A model generated the notes under the pieces. The model saw only the letters and a program-made list of their open reading frames with translations, was not told the origin of the DNA and made no database searches. A stretch of 8,902 bases of DNA from Eudoraea sp. (GTDB lineage Bacteria > Bacteroidota > Bacteroidia > Flavobacteriales > Flavobacteriaceae): assembly GCA_013041785.1 (NCBI GenBank), contig JABDRK010000271.1, positions 1 to 8,902 of the forward strand, in the 5' to 3' direction. Positions 1 to 8,193 of the stretch are shown one piece after another; within the stretch, counting starts at the first letter, position 1, and each line of letters begins with the position of its first letter. The position numbers were made by a program, and so were the translations under genes.

Positions 1-672
1 GGCCTGCTGCTGGCCATGGTACAGCGTATTATTCTGCTTTTTGCGGTTTCTTTTCTCATCGGGCTGAAAAATCCTTTTTACTACATCAAAACCGAATGGC
101 TTTCTGTTGGTGTAAGCGGACAGGCGATAATCCTGTTCTTTGGCGGACTTTTCCTCCTTTATAAAAGTACTTCTGAAATCCATGAAAAAGTAGAGCTGCC
201 GCATCATGATGAAGATGCCATCAAGGCCAAGAACCTGACCAGTTACTCCCGTGCCATATTTCAGATTGTCGTGATCGATTTTATTTTTTCTATTGATTCT
301 ATACTAACCGCGGTAGGGATGACCAACGGTATTGGAGAGAAACCCATGGATGCCCTGATCCTAATGATCATCGCGGTTGTTATATCCATTCTAATCATGA
401 TGATCTTTGCCAATCCCATTCGCGTCTTCATTAATAAACACCCCTCCATGCAGCTGTTGGCCCTGGCTTTCCTAATTCTGATTGGTTTTATGCTGATTGC
501 TGAAGCGGCGCATTTGAGCCATACCAAAATATTTAATCAGGAGATTGGCGCCATTCCTAAGGGCTATCTGTATTTTGCGATCGCCTTCTCACTGCTGGTA
601 GAGTTCCTCAATATGAAGATGCGCAAGAAAGTTGAAGTAGTTAATGAAGATAGTTCCGATAACTCGGGTTAG
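1..672 (+). CDS. TerC-family integral membrane protein (3' part, cut by left edge)
   Basis: The reading frame is open to the first base, so the Met at base 16 is internal and the true start lies off the window; 223 C-terminal residues are visible. Counting from the Met at base 16, hydrophobic segments lie at about 2-17, 33-50, 80-102, 111-139, 145-166 and 183-199, consistent with six membrane helices, followed by a short charged cytoplasmic tail. The segment DFIFSIDSILTAVGM (about 88-102) carries the paired acidic residues D88 and D94 typical of TerC proteins; E163 sits in a later helix. The family includes tellurite-resistance TerC and the manganese exporters Alx and YkoY, so metal-ion (possibly Mn) export is a reasonable inference, but the substrate cannot be read from this fragment. 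Any upstream regulatory element is outside the window. Its stop codon overlaps that of the convergent mscL by four bases. Confidence 0.9.
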   Translation, partial: GLLLAMVQRIILLFAVSFLIGLKNPFYYIKTEWLSVGVSGQAIILFFGGLFLLYKSTSEIHEKVELPHHDEDAIKAKNLTSYSRAIFQIVVIDFIFSIDSILTAVGMTNGIGEKPMDALILMIIAVVISILIMMIFANPIRVFINKHPSMQLLALAFLILIGFMLIAEAAHLSHTKIFNQEIGAIPKGYLYFAIAFSLLVEFLNMKMRKKVEVVNEDSSDNSG

Positions 673-1154
673 TTTTTGGAATTGCGGAGAATTTCATTTT
701 GCTCCTCAAGCAATTCTTCCAGTCGGGCCAGAAGCGCAATATTCTTTGGGGTCACCTCTTCTGCATTTTTAGGATCCTCAGCCTTAACCCTCATACGGTT
801 GACAAATTTGATGACAATAAATATGGTAAAGGCGACAATAAGGAAATCTACGAGGACTTCCAGCAATTCACCGTAACCTATGGAGACTTCCTCCAGGTCT
901 GCAGTCTTTTCAACAAGCACATACTTCAGGTCGGTCAGGCTTACATCATTGGTCAGTACAGATAGTGGGGGCATTATCACCCGTTTTACTAAAGTGTTTA
1001 CAACTGCATTAAAGGCAGTACCGATTATGATCCCAATGGCCATGTCGATCATGTTGCCTTTAATGGCAAAATCCTTGAATTCCTTAATAAATTTCCTCAA
1101 TGGTATGTGATTAAAATAAGGTAGTCTGCCCTTCTGGTCCTTCAGCCTCACCAT
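669..1154 (-). CDS. mscL: large-conductance mechanosensitive channel MscL
   Basis: MscL forms a homopentameric pore in the inner membrane that opens under extreme membrane tension and releases solutes during osmotic downshock. Numbering from the ATG at 1154, an amphipathic N-terminal segment (KEFKDFAIKGN, 24-34) leads into TM1 (about 35-62, ending IMPPLS); M38 and I42 align with the hydrophobic gate residues L19 and V23 of the E. coli channel. A periplasmic loop (about 65-93) is followed by TM2 (about 96-118) and a C-terminal helix rich in E and L (about 143-157), as in the family. The start is uncertain. The listed ATG gives 161 residues and overlaps parC by 44 bases. The family N-terminus fits better with a TTG at 1098-1100, which gives 143 residues (E. 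coli has 136) and begins 10 bases after the parC stop. Between them there is only an ATA codon. It is probably cotranscribed with parE-parC. Confidence 0.93.
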   Translation of the reverse strand: MVRLKDQKGRLPYFNHIPLRKFIKEFKDFAIKGNMIDMAIGIIIGTAFNAVVNTLVKRVIMPPLSVLTNDVSLTDLKYVLVEKTADLEEVSIGYGELLEVLVDFLIVAFTIFIVIKFVNRMRVKAEDPKNAEEVTPKNIALLARLEELLEEQNEILRNSKN

Positions 1155-3765
1155 TAGACGAAGGGTCTGCCTTTGGTTTTACTTTGGTTTCGTCCGGAAG
1201 TATATTTTCCTCATCCACCACCTCTATTTCTGCAGCTTCATGAATTTCTGGCTCTTCGTAGGGAAGCGGATCCAAAGCATTGATTTCCAACACCTTTTCC
1301 CTGGTTAACTGGTTCCCCATAGCCGTTATTCCCTTGATAGCTATAAACTCTTCCAGGTTAATCTTCAGGTTGTCTTTACGATCCTGCCCGCGTTTCTTGG
1401 CAAAAACCACCTCAGCAAGGGGTCTGTAATCAGTAAATATTGTTTCCAGATAGGATTTGGGGTGATCTGTAATTATAATTTCTTCCTTGTCTGGATTCTC
1501 AATTATAAACCGTTTAACATAGAACAGTTCCTTATCCCCTTCCCAATAAATTACAGTTAAAGGTTTTTTGGGTTTCCATTTTTCAAGCACAATGATATTG
1601 TCATCGAAGCGCATGGTTAATTCAGGAATAACCGTCTTAACCCGGCCGTCCTGATTGATTATTAACAGGCGGTCATCTGATGTAAACTCCCCGAGAAGTT
1701 CACCGCGTTCATCCACGTTGAGTCTTTGAATAGTATCGTCGAACCAGATTTTACGTGGCTTCAGGGTGGAGAGCCCTTTTTCTTTGAGTTCTATGCGCTT
1801 TATGGGGTATTTCGTCACAATATTACCCTTGGATCCCCTGCCTTTGATCAAAACGTCAGCAAAATCAAGATCCCACTTTAATTTTTTAATACTTCCTTTT
1901 TGTCGGAGGTTAACCGTAACCACTTCAGCCTCTCCGTTGGGATTGGCTGTAAAATAGAGTACATCGGATCCTTTTTTGCCTGTGGTGAGGTTATACATCC
2001 TGTCTCGGGTAATACTGGTAACATTAAACCGCTTCACATAACTGGCACCACCCCTTCCGTCCTTATAGATCATATTGTAGGTAGTGCGCTGATCCTTCTT
2101 TTTGAAAACAGCAACATGAATGATGTTTTTCCCGACAAAGGTTTTGGAATCGACCTTGGTCACCATCATCTGACCGTCCTTGGTAAAGACAATAATATCA
2201 TCGATATCGCTGCAGTCGGTCACATATTCATCCCGCCGTAAGGAGGTACCCACAAATCCCTCTTCCCTATTTACATAGAGCTTGGTATTACGAATGACCA
2301 CTTTGGTGGCCTCGATGTCGTCAAAAATCCGAATCTCTGATTTTCGCCCACGCCCCTTGCCATACTTGGCTTTCAGGTTCTTGAAGTAGGCTATGGCAAA
2401 ATCCACCAGGTGTTCCAGGTGGTGCTTGGTTTCTGCGATTTTACCCTCCAGGCTTTCCAGGTTTTGCTGTGCCTTGTCCAGGTCAAACTTGGAGATTCTT
2501 TTAATACGTATTTCGGTCAGTCTTACAATGTCTTCCTCGGTTACCGCCCGCCTTAAATGCTTGGTGTGTGGTTTGAGTCCCTTGTCAATGGCCTTGATCA
2601 CTCCTTCCCAGGTTTCCTCTTCCTCAATATCGCGGTAAATACGATTCTCGATAAATATGCGCTCAAGTGAAGCGAAATGCCATTGCTCTTCAAGCTCTGA
2701 TAGTTGTATCTCCAATTCGGATTTGAGCATTTCCACCGTATGGTCGGTAGAACGTCTCAGCATCTCCTGAATCCCAATAAATATGGGTTTATTATCCTCG
2801 ATAATACAACTTAGGGGCGATATGGAGGATTCACATGAAGTGAACGCATAGAGCGCATCTATGGTCTTATCCGGGGAAATACCCCCTGGCAGATGAACCA
2901 GGATCTCAACCTCAGCCGCCGTATTGTCTTCAATGCGCTTTATCTTGATCTTTCCCTTGTCATTGGCCTTGAGAATGGAATCGATAAGGCTTGAGGTATT
3001 GGTGCCATGTGGGATTTCAGTGATCACCAGGGTGTTTTTGTTGAGTTGAGAAATCCTGGCCCTGACCCTTATTTTACCCCCGCGCATCCCATCGTTGTAA
3101 TTGGTAACGTCAATGATACCAGCGGTTGGAAAATCTGGAAAGAGTTTAAATCGTTGACCCTTTAAATGCTTGATAGAAGCATCTATGATCTCGTTGAAAT
3201 TGTGAGGCAGGATCTTTGTTGAAAGCCCTACCGCAATACCTTCAGCACCTTGAGCCAGCAGCAAGGGAAATTTTACCGGCAGATTTACCGGTTCTTTCTT
3301 TCTGCCATCATAGGATAATTGCCATTCTGTAATTTTCGGACTGTATACCACATCGAGGGCAAACTTGGATAACCTCGCTTCGATATACCGTGAGGCTGCT
3401 GCACTATCCCCGGTAAGAATGTTTCCCCAGTTACCCTGTGTATCAATCAGCAGGTCTTTCTGGCCCAATTGCACCATAGCATCGGCGATACTGGCATCTC
3501 CATGCGGATGGTATTGCATGGTATGCCCAACCACATTGGCTACTTTGTTGTACCTGCCATCATCGAGCTCCTTCAGCGCATGCATAATCCGGCGTTGTAC
3601 GGGTTTGAATCCGTCTTCAATAGCCGGGACAGCACGCTCCAAAATCACATAGGAAGCATAATCCAAGAACCAGTCTTTGTACATGCCAGTTACCCGCGTA
3701 AGGGTGTCCTGGTCATGCCCCTGTTCTTCTTCCTGTGCTTCGTTCATCTCTTCATTATCTGCCAT
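1111..3765 (-). CDS. parC: DNA topoisomerase IV subunit A
   Basis: This is the DNA-cleaving subunit of topoisomerase IV, a type IIA enzyme that with ParE decatenates daughter chromosomes. The winged-helix region has the family signatures AVPAIEDGFKPVQRRI (45-60) and YHPHGDASIADAM (85-97); the catalytic tyrosine is Y127 within AASRYIEARL. The tower and coiled-coil region follows (to about 470, with the long helix near 428-465). After a basic linker (KYGKGRGRKSEIR) comes a beta-pinwheel C-terminal domain, about 490-830, with a GyrA-box-like GRGSKGN at 642-648. Both ends are acidic: residues 1-20 and especially 837-884. I call ParC rather than GyrA because of the adjoining parE, the absence of a canonical QRRGGKG box and the characteristic Bacteroidota sequence. 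Length 884 is plausible for this phylum and longer than the E. coli protein (about 750). The position equivalent to the quinolone-contact serine is alanine (A91). It starts 25 bases after parE with no visible Shine-Dalgarno motif. Confidence 0.96.
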   Translation of the reverse strand: MADNEEMNEAQEEEQGHDQDTLTRVTGMYKDWFLDYASYVILERAVPAIEDGFKPVQRRIMHALKELDDGRYNKVANVVGHTMQYHPHGDASIADAMVQLGQKDLLIDTQGNWGNILTGDSAAASRYIEARLSKFALDVVYSPKITEWQLSYDGRKKEPVNLPVKFPLLLAQGAEGIAVGLSTKILPHNFNEIIDASIKHLKGQRFKLFPDFPTAGIIDVTNYNDGMRGGKIRVRARISQLNKNTLVITEIPHGTNTSSLIDSILKANDKGKIKIKRIEDNTAAEVEILVHLPGGISPDKTIDALYAFTSCESSISPLSCIIEDNKPIFIGIQEMLRRSTDHTVEMLKSELEIQLSELEEQWHFASLERIFIENRIYRDIEEEETWEGVIKAIDKGLKPHTKHLRRAVTEEDIVRLTEIRIKRISKFDLDKAQQNLESLEGKIAETKHHLEHLVDFAIAYFKNLKAKYGKGRGRKSEIRIFDDIEATKVVIRNTKLYVNREEGFVGTSLRRDEYVTDCSDIDDIIVFTKDGQMMVTKVDSKTFVGKNIIHVAVFKKKDQRTTYNMIYKDGRGGASYVKRFNVTSITRDRMYNLTTGKKGSDVLYFTANPNGEAEVVTVNLRQKGSIKKLKWDLDFADVLIKGRGSKGNIVTKYPIKRIELKEKGLSTLKPRKIWFDDTIQRLNVDERGELLGEFTSDDRLLIINQDGRVKTVIPELTMRFDDNIIVLEKWKPKKPLTVIYWEGDKELFYVKRFIIENPDKEEIIITDHPKSYLETIFTDYRPLAEVVFAKKRGQDRKDNLKINLEEFIAIKGITAMGNQLTREKVLEINALDPLPYEEPEIHEAAEIEVVDEENILPDETKVKPKADPSSNGEAEGPEGQTTLF

Positions 3766-3790
3766 AAATAAAGAATTCTATTTATTTGAT

Positions 3791-5650
3791 TTATAGCTGA
3801 TTCTCCTCTATCAGATCTACTTCTACTTTAAGATTTTCAATTATGAATTCCTGTCGGTTAGGGGTATTTTTACCCATATAGAATTTTAGTAATTCCTCAA
3901 TAGACATGGCTTTATCCAGCATTACGGGTTCCAGGCGAATATTATCCCCTATAAAATGTTTGAATTCATCGGGTGATATCTCTCCCAATCCCTTGAATCG
4001 CGTAATTTCCGGTTTTCCCGTGAGTTTAGCAATCGCGGCTTTTTTCTCCTCGTCACTGTAGCAATAAATGGTCTCTTTCTTATTGCGTACCCGGAAAAGC
4101 GGGGTTTGCAATATATACAGGTGATTTTCCTTGATAAGCTCTGGGAAGAATTGCAGGAAAAAGGTAATAAGCAACAATCGGATATGCATCCCGTCTACGT
4201 CTGCATCCGTAGCGATTACTATATTGTTATAACGCAGGTTTTCCATGGCCTCCTCTATATTAAGTGCAGCCTGCAGCAGGTTGAATTCCTCATTCTCGTA
4301 AACGATCTTTTTCGTCATACCATAGGAATTCAATGGTTTACCCCTGAGGCTGAATACCGCCTGGGTATTAACATCCCTCGATTTGGTGATGGAGCCTGAA
4401 GCAGAATCTCCCTCGGTAATAAACAGGGTGCTTTCTAACCTGCGATCATTCTTCATATCGCCCAGGTGAATGCGACAATCCCTTAGCTTTTTGTTGTGCA
4501 AACTGGCTTTCTTGGCACGTTCCCTTGCCAGTTTGCGGATCCCCGATAATTCCTTGCGCTCTTTTTCTGCCTGTACGATCTTTTTTTGAATAAGCTCCGC
4601 CGTTTCAGCGTTCTTGTGCAGGTAGTTGTCGAGTTGCTTGCCGATAAAATCGTTTATATAAGTACGTACGGTGGGCAGGTTGCCGCCCATATCCGTAGAT
4701 CCCAGCTTGGTTTTAGTCTGACTTTCAAAAACAGGTTCCATTACCTTGATGGAAATTGCTGAAATAATCGATTTGCGGATATCAGAGGCGTCGTAGTTCT
4801 TCCCGTAAAACTCACGGAAGGTCTTCACTATGGCTTCACGGAAGGCAGCCTGATGCGTTCCTCCCTGGGTGGTATGCTGTCCGTTGACAAATGAGTGGTA
4901 TTCCTCACTGTACTGTGTTTTACTGTGCGTAATGGCCACTTCAATATCCTCCCCCTTGAGATGAACAATGGGGTAAAGCATGTCTTCCTTATTGTTATTA
5001 TCCTCGAGCAGATCTTTTAAACCATTTTCCGAATGAAATTTCTGTCCGTTAAACAGAATGGTTAGTCCGGGGTTCAAATACACATAATTTCTGAGCATGC
5101 GCTCGATGTATTCATTCCTGTACTTATAGTGCTTAAAAATGGAAACATCCGGTGTAAAGGTGATTTTAGTTCCTCTTCGTCTTGAGGATTCGTCCAATAG
5201 CTCTTCGTTGACCAGTTCTCCTAAAGAAAATTCTGCGGATTTTGACTTGCCATCCCTGTTAGATTCTACCCGGAAATAAGTGGACAGCGCATTTACAGCT
5301 TTGGTACCAACACCATTAAGGCCTACGGATTTTTTAAAGGCCCGGGTGTCATATTTCCCGCCAGTATTCATTTTAGAAACTACATCAACCACCTTGCCCA
5401 GTGGAATCCCTCTTCCGTAATCGCGCACAGTAACCCGATCTCCCTGAACGGAAACATCGATCGTTTTACCAGCCCCCATGACAAATTCATCAATACTGTT
5501 GTCTATGGTTTCCTTCAACAGGATATAAATTCCATCATCCTGAGAAGAGCCATCCCCTAATTTTCCAATGTACATCCCGGGTCGCATCCGGATGTGTTCT
5601 TTCCAATCCAGCGACCTGATGTTGTCCTCTGTATACTGCGTAACTGCCAT
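3791..5650 (-). CDS. parE: DNA topoisomerase IV subunit B
   Basis: This is the ATPase subunit of topoisomerase IV, acting with ParC encoded 25 bases downstream. The N-terminal GHKL (Bergerat) fold shows RMRPGMYIG (21-29), the N-box [10 protein letters not shown] (46-55; E47 would be the general base and N51 the Mg ligand), DYGRGIP (77-83) and a glycine-rich lid [14 protein letters not shown] (110-123). The transducer domain carries the QTK loop (311-313), whose lysine contacts the ATP gamma-phosphate. The TOPRIM domain has EGDSASGS (413-420) and DADVDG (482-487), the acidic residues that bind the Mg used in DNA cleavage, then RFKGLGE (551-557). The C-terminus ends with the conserved [17 protein letters not shown] segment. 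At 619 residues it matches ParE (about 630) rather than the longer GyrB forms. The ATG at 5650 directly precedes family-typical sequence and lies about 18 bases after a good Bacteroidota promoter. It is the first gene of the likely parE-parC-mscL operon. Confidence 0.96.
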   Translation of the reverse strand: MAVTQYTEDNIRSLDWKEHIRMRPGMYIGKLGDGSSQDDGIYILLKETIDNSIDEFVMGAGKTIDVSVQGDRVTVRDYGRGIPLGKVVDVVSKMNTGGKYDTRAFKKSVGLNGVGTKAVNALSTYFRVESNRDGKSKSAEFSLGELVNEELLDESSRRRGTKITFTPDVSIFKHYKYRNEYIERMLRNYVYLNPGLTILFNGQKFHSENGLKDLLEDNNNKEDMLYPIVHLKGEDIEVAITHSKTQYSEEYHSFVNGQHTTQGGTHQAAFREAIVKTFREFYGKNYDASDIRKSIISAISIKVMEPVFESQTKTKLGSTDMGGNLPTVRTYINDFIGKQLDNYLHKNAETAELIQKKIVQAEKERKELSGIRKLARERAKKASLHNKKLRDCRIHLGDMKNDRRLESTLFITEGDSASGSITKSRDVNTQAVFSLRGKPLNSYGMTKKIVYENEEFNLLQAALNIEEAMENLRYNNIVIATDADVDGMHIRLLLITFFLQFFPELIKENHLYILQTPLFRVRNKKETIYCYSDEEKKAAIAKLTGKPEITRFKGLGEISPDEFKHFIGDNIRLEPVMLDKAMSIEELLKFYMGKNTPNRQEFIIENLKVEVDLIEENQL

Positions 5651-5668
5651 AATTTGGGGTTTATCTTG

Positions 5669-5698
5669 CTAATATAAAATTTCAAGGCACATATCAAA
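5669..5698 (-). promoter_or_regulatory. probable parE promoter, Bacteroidota type
   Basis: On the minus strand, TTTG (5698-5695) is followed after 18 bases by TATATTAG (5676-5669), one mismatch from the Bacteroidota -7 consensus TAnnTTTG. It lies 18 bases upstream of the parE ATG, so the leader would be very short. No other match this good is present in the gap. Confidence 0.5.
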
Positions 5699-5720
5699 GT
5701 GGGCAGAAAAGAAAGTAATT

Positions 5721-5743
5721 AACAATAAAACCCGTCTATTGTT
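5721..5743 (-). terminator. weak hairpin between ychF and parE (possible terminator)
   Basis: A perfect 7-base inverted repeat, AACAATA and TATTGTT, encloses a 9-base loop. On the minus strand it lies about 50-75 bases past the ychF stop and is followed by a T-rich stretch. The stem is almost all A/T and there is no uninterrupted U tract directly after it, so it would be a poor intrinsic terminator. An operator upstream of the parE promoter is the alternative. Chance occurrence in A/T-rich sequence is possible. Confidence 0.22.
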
Positions 5744-5794
5744 GATAGTAAGCCACCCTCATGGAGTCTTAAATGGCTGAGTAACGGGTAAATG

Positions 5795-6889
5795 CTAAAC
5801 GTTAAATCTAAAGTGCATCACATCCCCATCCTGCACCACATACTCTTTTCCTTCCACCCTCATTTTCCCTGCTTCGCGCACCTTGATCTCACTTCCCAAT
5901 GCGGTATAGTCTGCAAAGGAAATCACTTCTGCCCGGATAAATCCTTTTTCAAAATCTGTGTGGATCACTCCGGCAGCCTGGGGAGCAGTTGCGCCAACAG
6001 CTATGGTCCAGGCTCTGACTTCTTTGGGACCCGCTGTGAAATAGGTTTGTAAATTCAATAAACGATATGCCGCCCGAATAAGCTTTGAGGCTCCAGGCTC
6101 ATCAAGTCCGAGATCTTCCAGAAACATCTGACGCTCTTCGTAAGTTTCCAGTTCCATGATATCGGCTTCTGTGGCCACAGCCAAAACCAGCACTTCAGCC
6201 TTTTCAGAGGCAACAGCTGCTTTGACCTGCTCCACATAGGTGTTCCCTTTTACGGCAGCAGCTTCATCCACATTGCATATGTACATTACGGGCTTGGAAG
6301 TAATGAGTTGCAAGGGACTGACATATGCCTTGTAGTCGTCTTTTGCTATTTGCATGGCGCGAACCGACAAGCCTGATTCGAGATTTCGTTTTAGTTCCGC
6401 CAGTACACCCTCTTCTTTTTGTGCTTCTTTATCCCCGGTACGTGCCGCCCGCGATACCCGATCAAGCCGCTTTTCGAGCGATTCCAGGTCTTTTAGCTGC
6501 AGCTCCATGTCTATGGTCTCCTTATCGCGAATGGGATTGACAGAACCATCCACATGTACCACATTATCATTGTCAAAACAGCGCAAAACATGCAGTATGG
6601 CATCGGTCTCCCGAATATTGGCCAGAAACTGGTTACCCAGGCCCTCTCCCTTACTCGCTCCTTTTACAAGGCCAGCTATATCCACTATCTCTACAGTGGC
6701 CGGTATTACCCGTTCGGGCTTTACCAACTGCTCTAATCTTTCCAATCTTTTGTCAGGCACATTGACCACCCCGATATTTGGCTCAATGGTGCAAAATGGA
6801 AAATTTGCACTTTGGGCCTTTGCGTTGGAAAGGCAATTAAAGAGCGTGGATTTGCCCACGTTGGGAAGGCCTACGATACCTGCTTTCAT
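5795..6889 (-). CDS. ychF: redox-regulated ATPase/GTPase YchF (OLA1 family)
   Basis: YchF is a conserved Obg-related P-loop NTPase of the cytoplasm that binds ribosomes and has been linked to translation and oxidative-stress responses. The N-terminal G domain shows the P-loop GLPNVGKST (7-15), the G2 region NFPFCTIEPN (29-38), and G3 DIAGLVKGASKGEGLGN (70-86). The G4 position reads NVDE (206-209) instead of NKxD, the change that makes this family prefer ATP over GTP. A helical insertion rich in charged residues (about 120-200) matches the coiled-coil domain, and a TGS domain occupies the C-terminus (from about 282, with FTAGPKEVRAWTI and the end VQDGDVMHFRFNV). Length 364 matches the usual 363. 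The ATG at 6889 begins the canonical MKAGIVGLPN. It appears to be a single-gene transcript, with a promoter just upstream and the parE promoter following in the same direction. Confidence 0.97.
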   Translation of the reverse strand: MKAGIVGLPNVGKSTLFNCLSNAKAQSANFPFCTIEPNIGVVNVPDKRLERLEQLVKPERVIPATVEIVDIAGLVKGASKGEGLGNQFLANIRETDAILHVLRCFDNDNVVHVDGSVNPIRDKETIDMELQLKDLESLEKRLDRVSRAARTGDKEAQKEEGVLAELKRNLESGLSVRAMQIAKDDYKAYVSPLQLITSKPVMYICNVDEAAAVKGNTYVEQVKAAVASEKAEVLVLAVATEADIMELETYEERQMFLEDLGLDEPGASKLIRAAYRLLNLQTYFTAGPKEVRAWTIAVGATAPQAAGVIHTDFEKGFIRAEVISFADYTALGSEIKVREAGKMRVEGKEYVVQDGDVMHFRFNV

Positions 6890-6910
6890 CTAAATTTGAT
6901 TTTGAGGATG

Positions 6911-6940
6911 CAAATATAGTTTTTACATTACATTTATAAA
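6911..6940 (-). promoter_or_regulatory. probable ychF promoter, Bacteroidota type
   Basis: On the minus strand TATATTTG (6918-6911) matches TAnnTTTG exactly. Eighteen bases upstream is TTTA (6940-6937), three of four bases of the -33 element TTTG. The spacing equals that of the parE promoter, and 21 bases separate the -7 element from the ychF ATG. Confidence 0.5.
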
Positions 6941-6960
6941 CCACATGCGCGCTATTATTC

Positions 6961-8132
<1,172 letters not shown>

Positions 8133-8147
8133 TTACCTCAGCATCTC

Positions 8148-8155
8148 TATTTTTG
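8148..8155 (+). promoter_or_regulatory. -7 element, candidate promoter of the LuxC-like gene
   Basis: TATTTTTG matches TAnnTTTG exactly on the plus strand, 38 bases before the ATG at 8194. No good -33 TTTG is found at the usual distance; the nearest is TTTA at 8121-8124, with a 23-base spacer. The element faces the ferredoxin -7 element two bases away. Confidence 0.35.
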
Positions 8156-8157
8156 CG

Positions 8158-8189
8158 CAAAGGTATATGCTCAACCTAATCTGAACAAA
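8158..8189 (-). promoter_or_regulatory. probable ferredoxin gene promoter, Bacteroidota type
   Basis: On the minus strand, TTTG (8189-8186) and TACCTTTG (8165-8158) match both consensus elements exactly, separated by 20 bases. The -7 element lies 52 bases upstream of the ferredoxin ATG. This is the best promoter match in the window. Confidence 0.55.
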
Positions 8190-8193
8190 TTTA

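Noticed and set aside
1..1. A manganese riboswitch (yybP-ykoY type) for the TerC-family gene
   Set aside because: Such an element would lie upstream of the gene, which begins off the window; nothing here can support it.
1111..3765. Calling this gene gyrA
   Set aside because: Direct adjacency to parE, the lack of a canonical GyrA box and the characteristic sequence of Bacteroidota topoisomerase IV favour parC.
6354..6893. A 179-codon open frame on the plus strand
   Set aside because: It is the mirror frame of ychF, with a serine- and arginine-rich composition and no recognisable family; ychF on the other strand is certain.
6891..6898. TAAATTTG on the plus strand, an exact TAnnTTTG match before the ureohydrolase gene
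   Set aside because: No -33 TTTG or TTG lies at a suitable distance upstream, it abuts the ychF start codon, and it is over 60 bases from the ATG. TACATTTA at 6929-6936 is an equally weak alternative, so no promoter is called for this gene.
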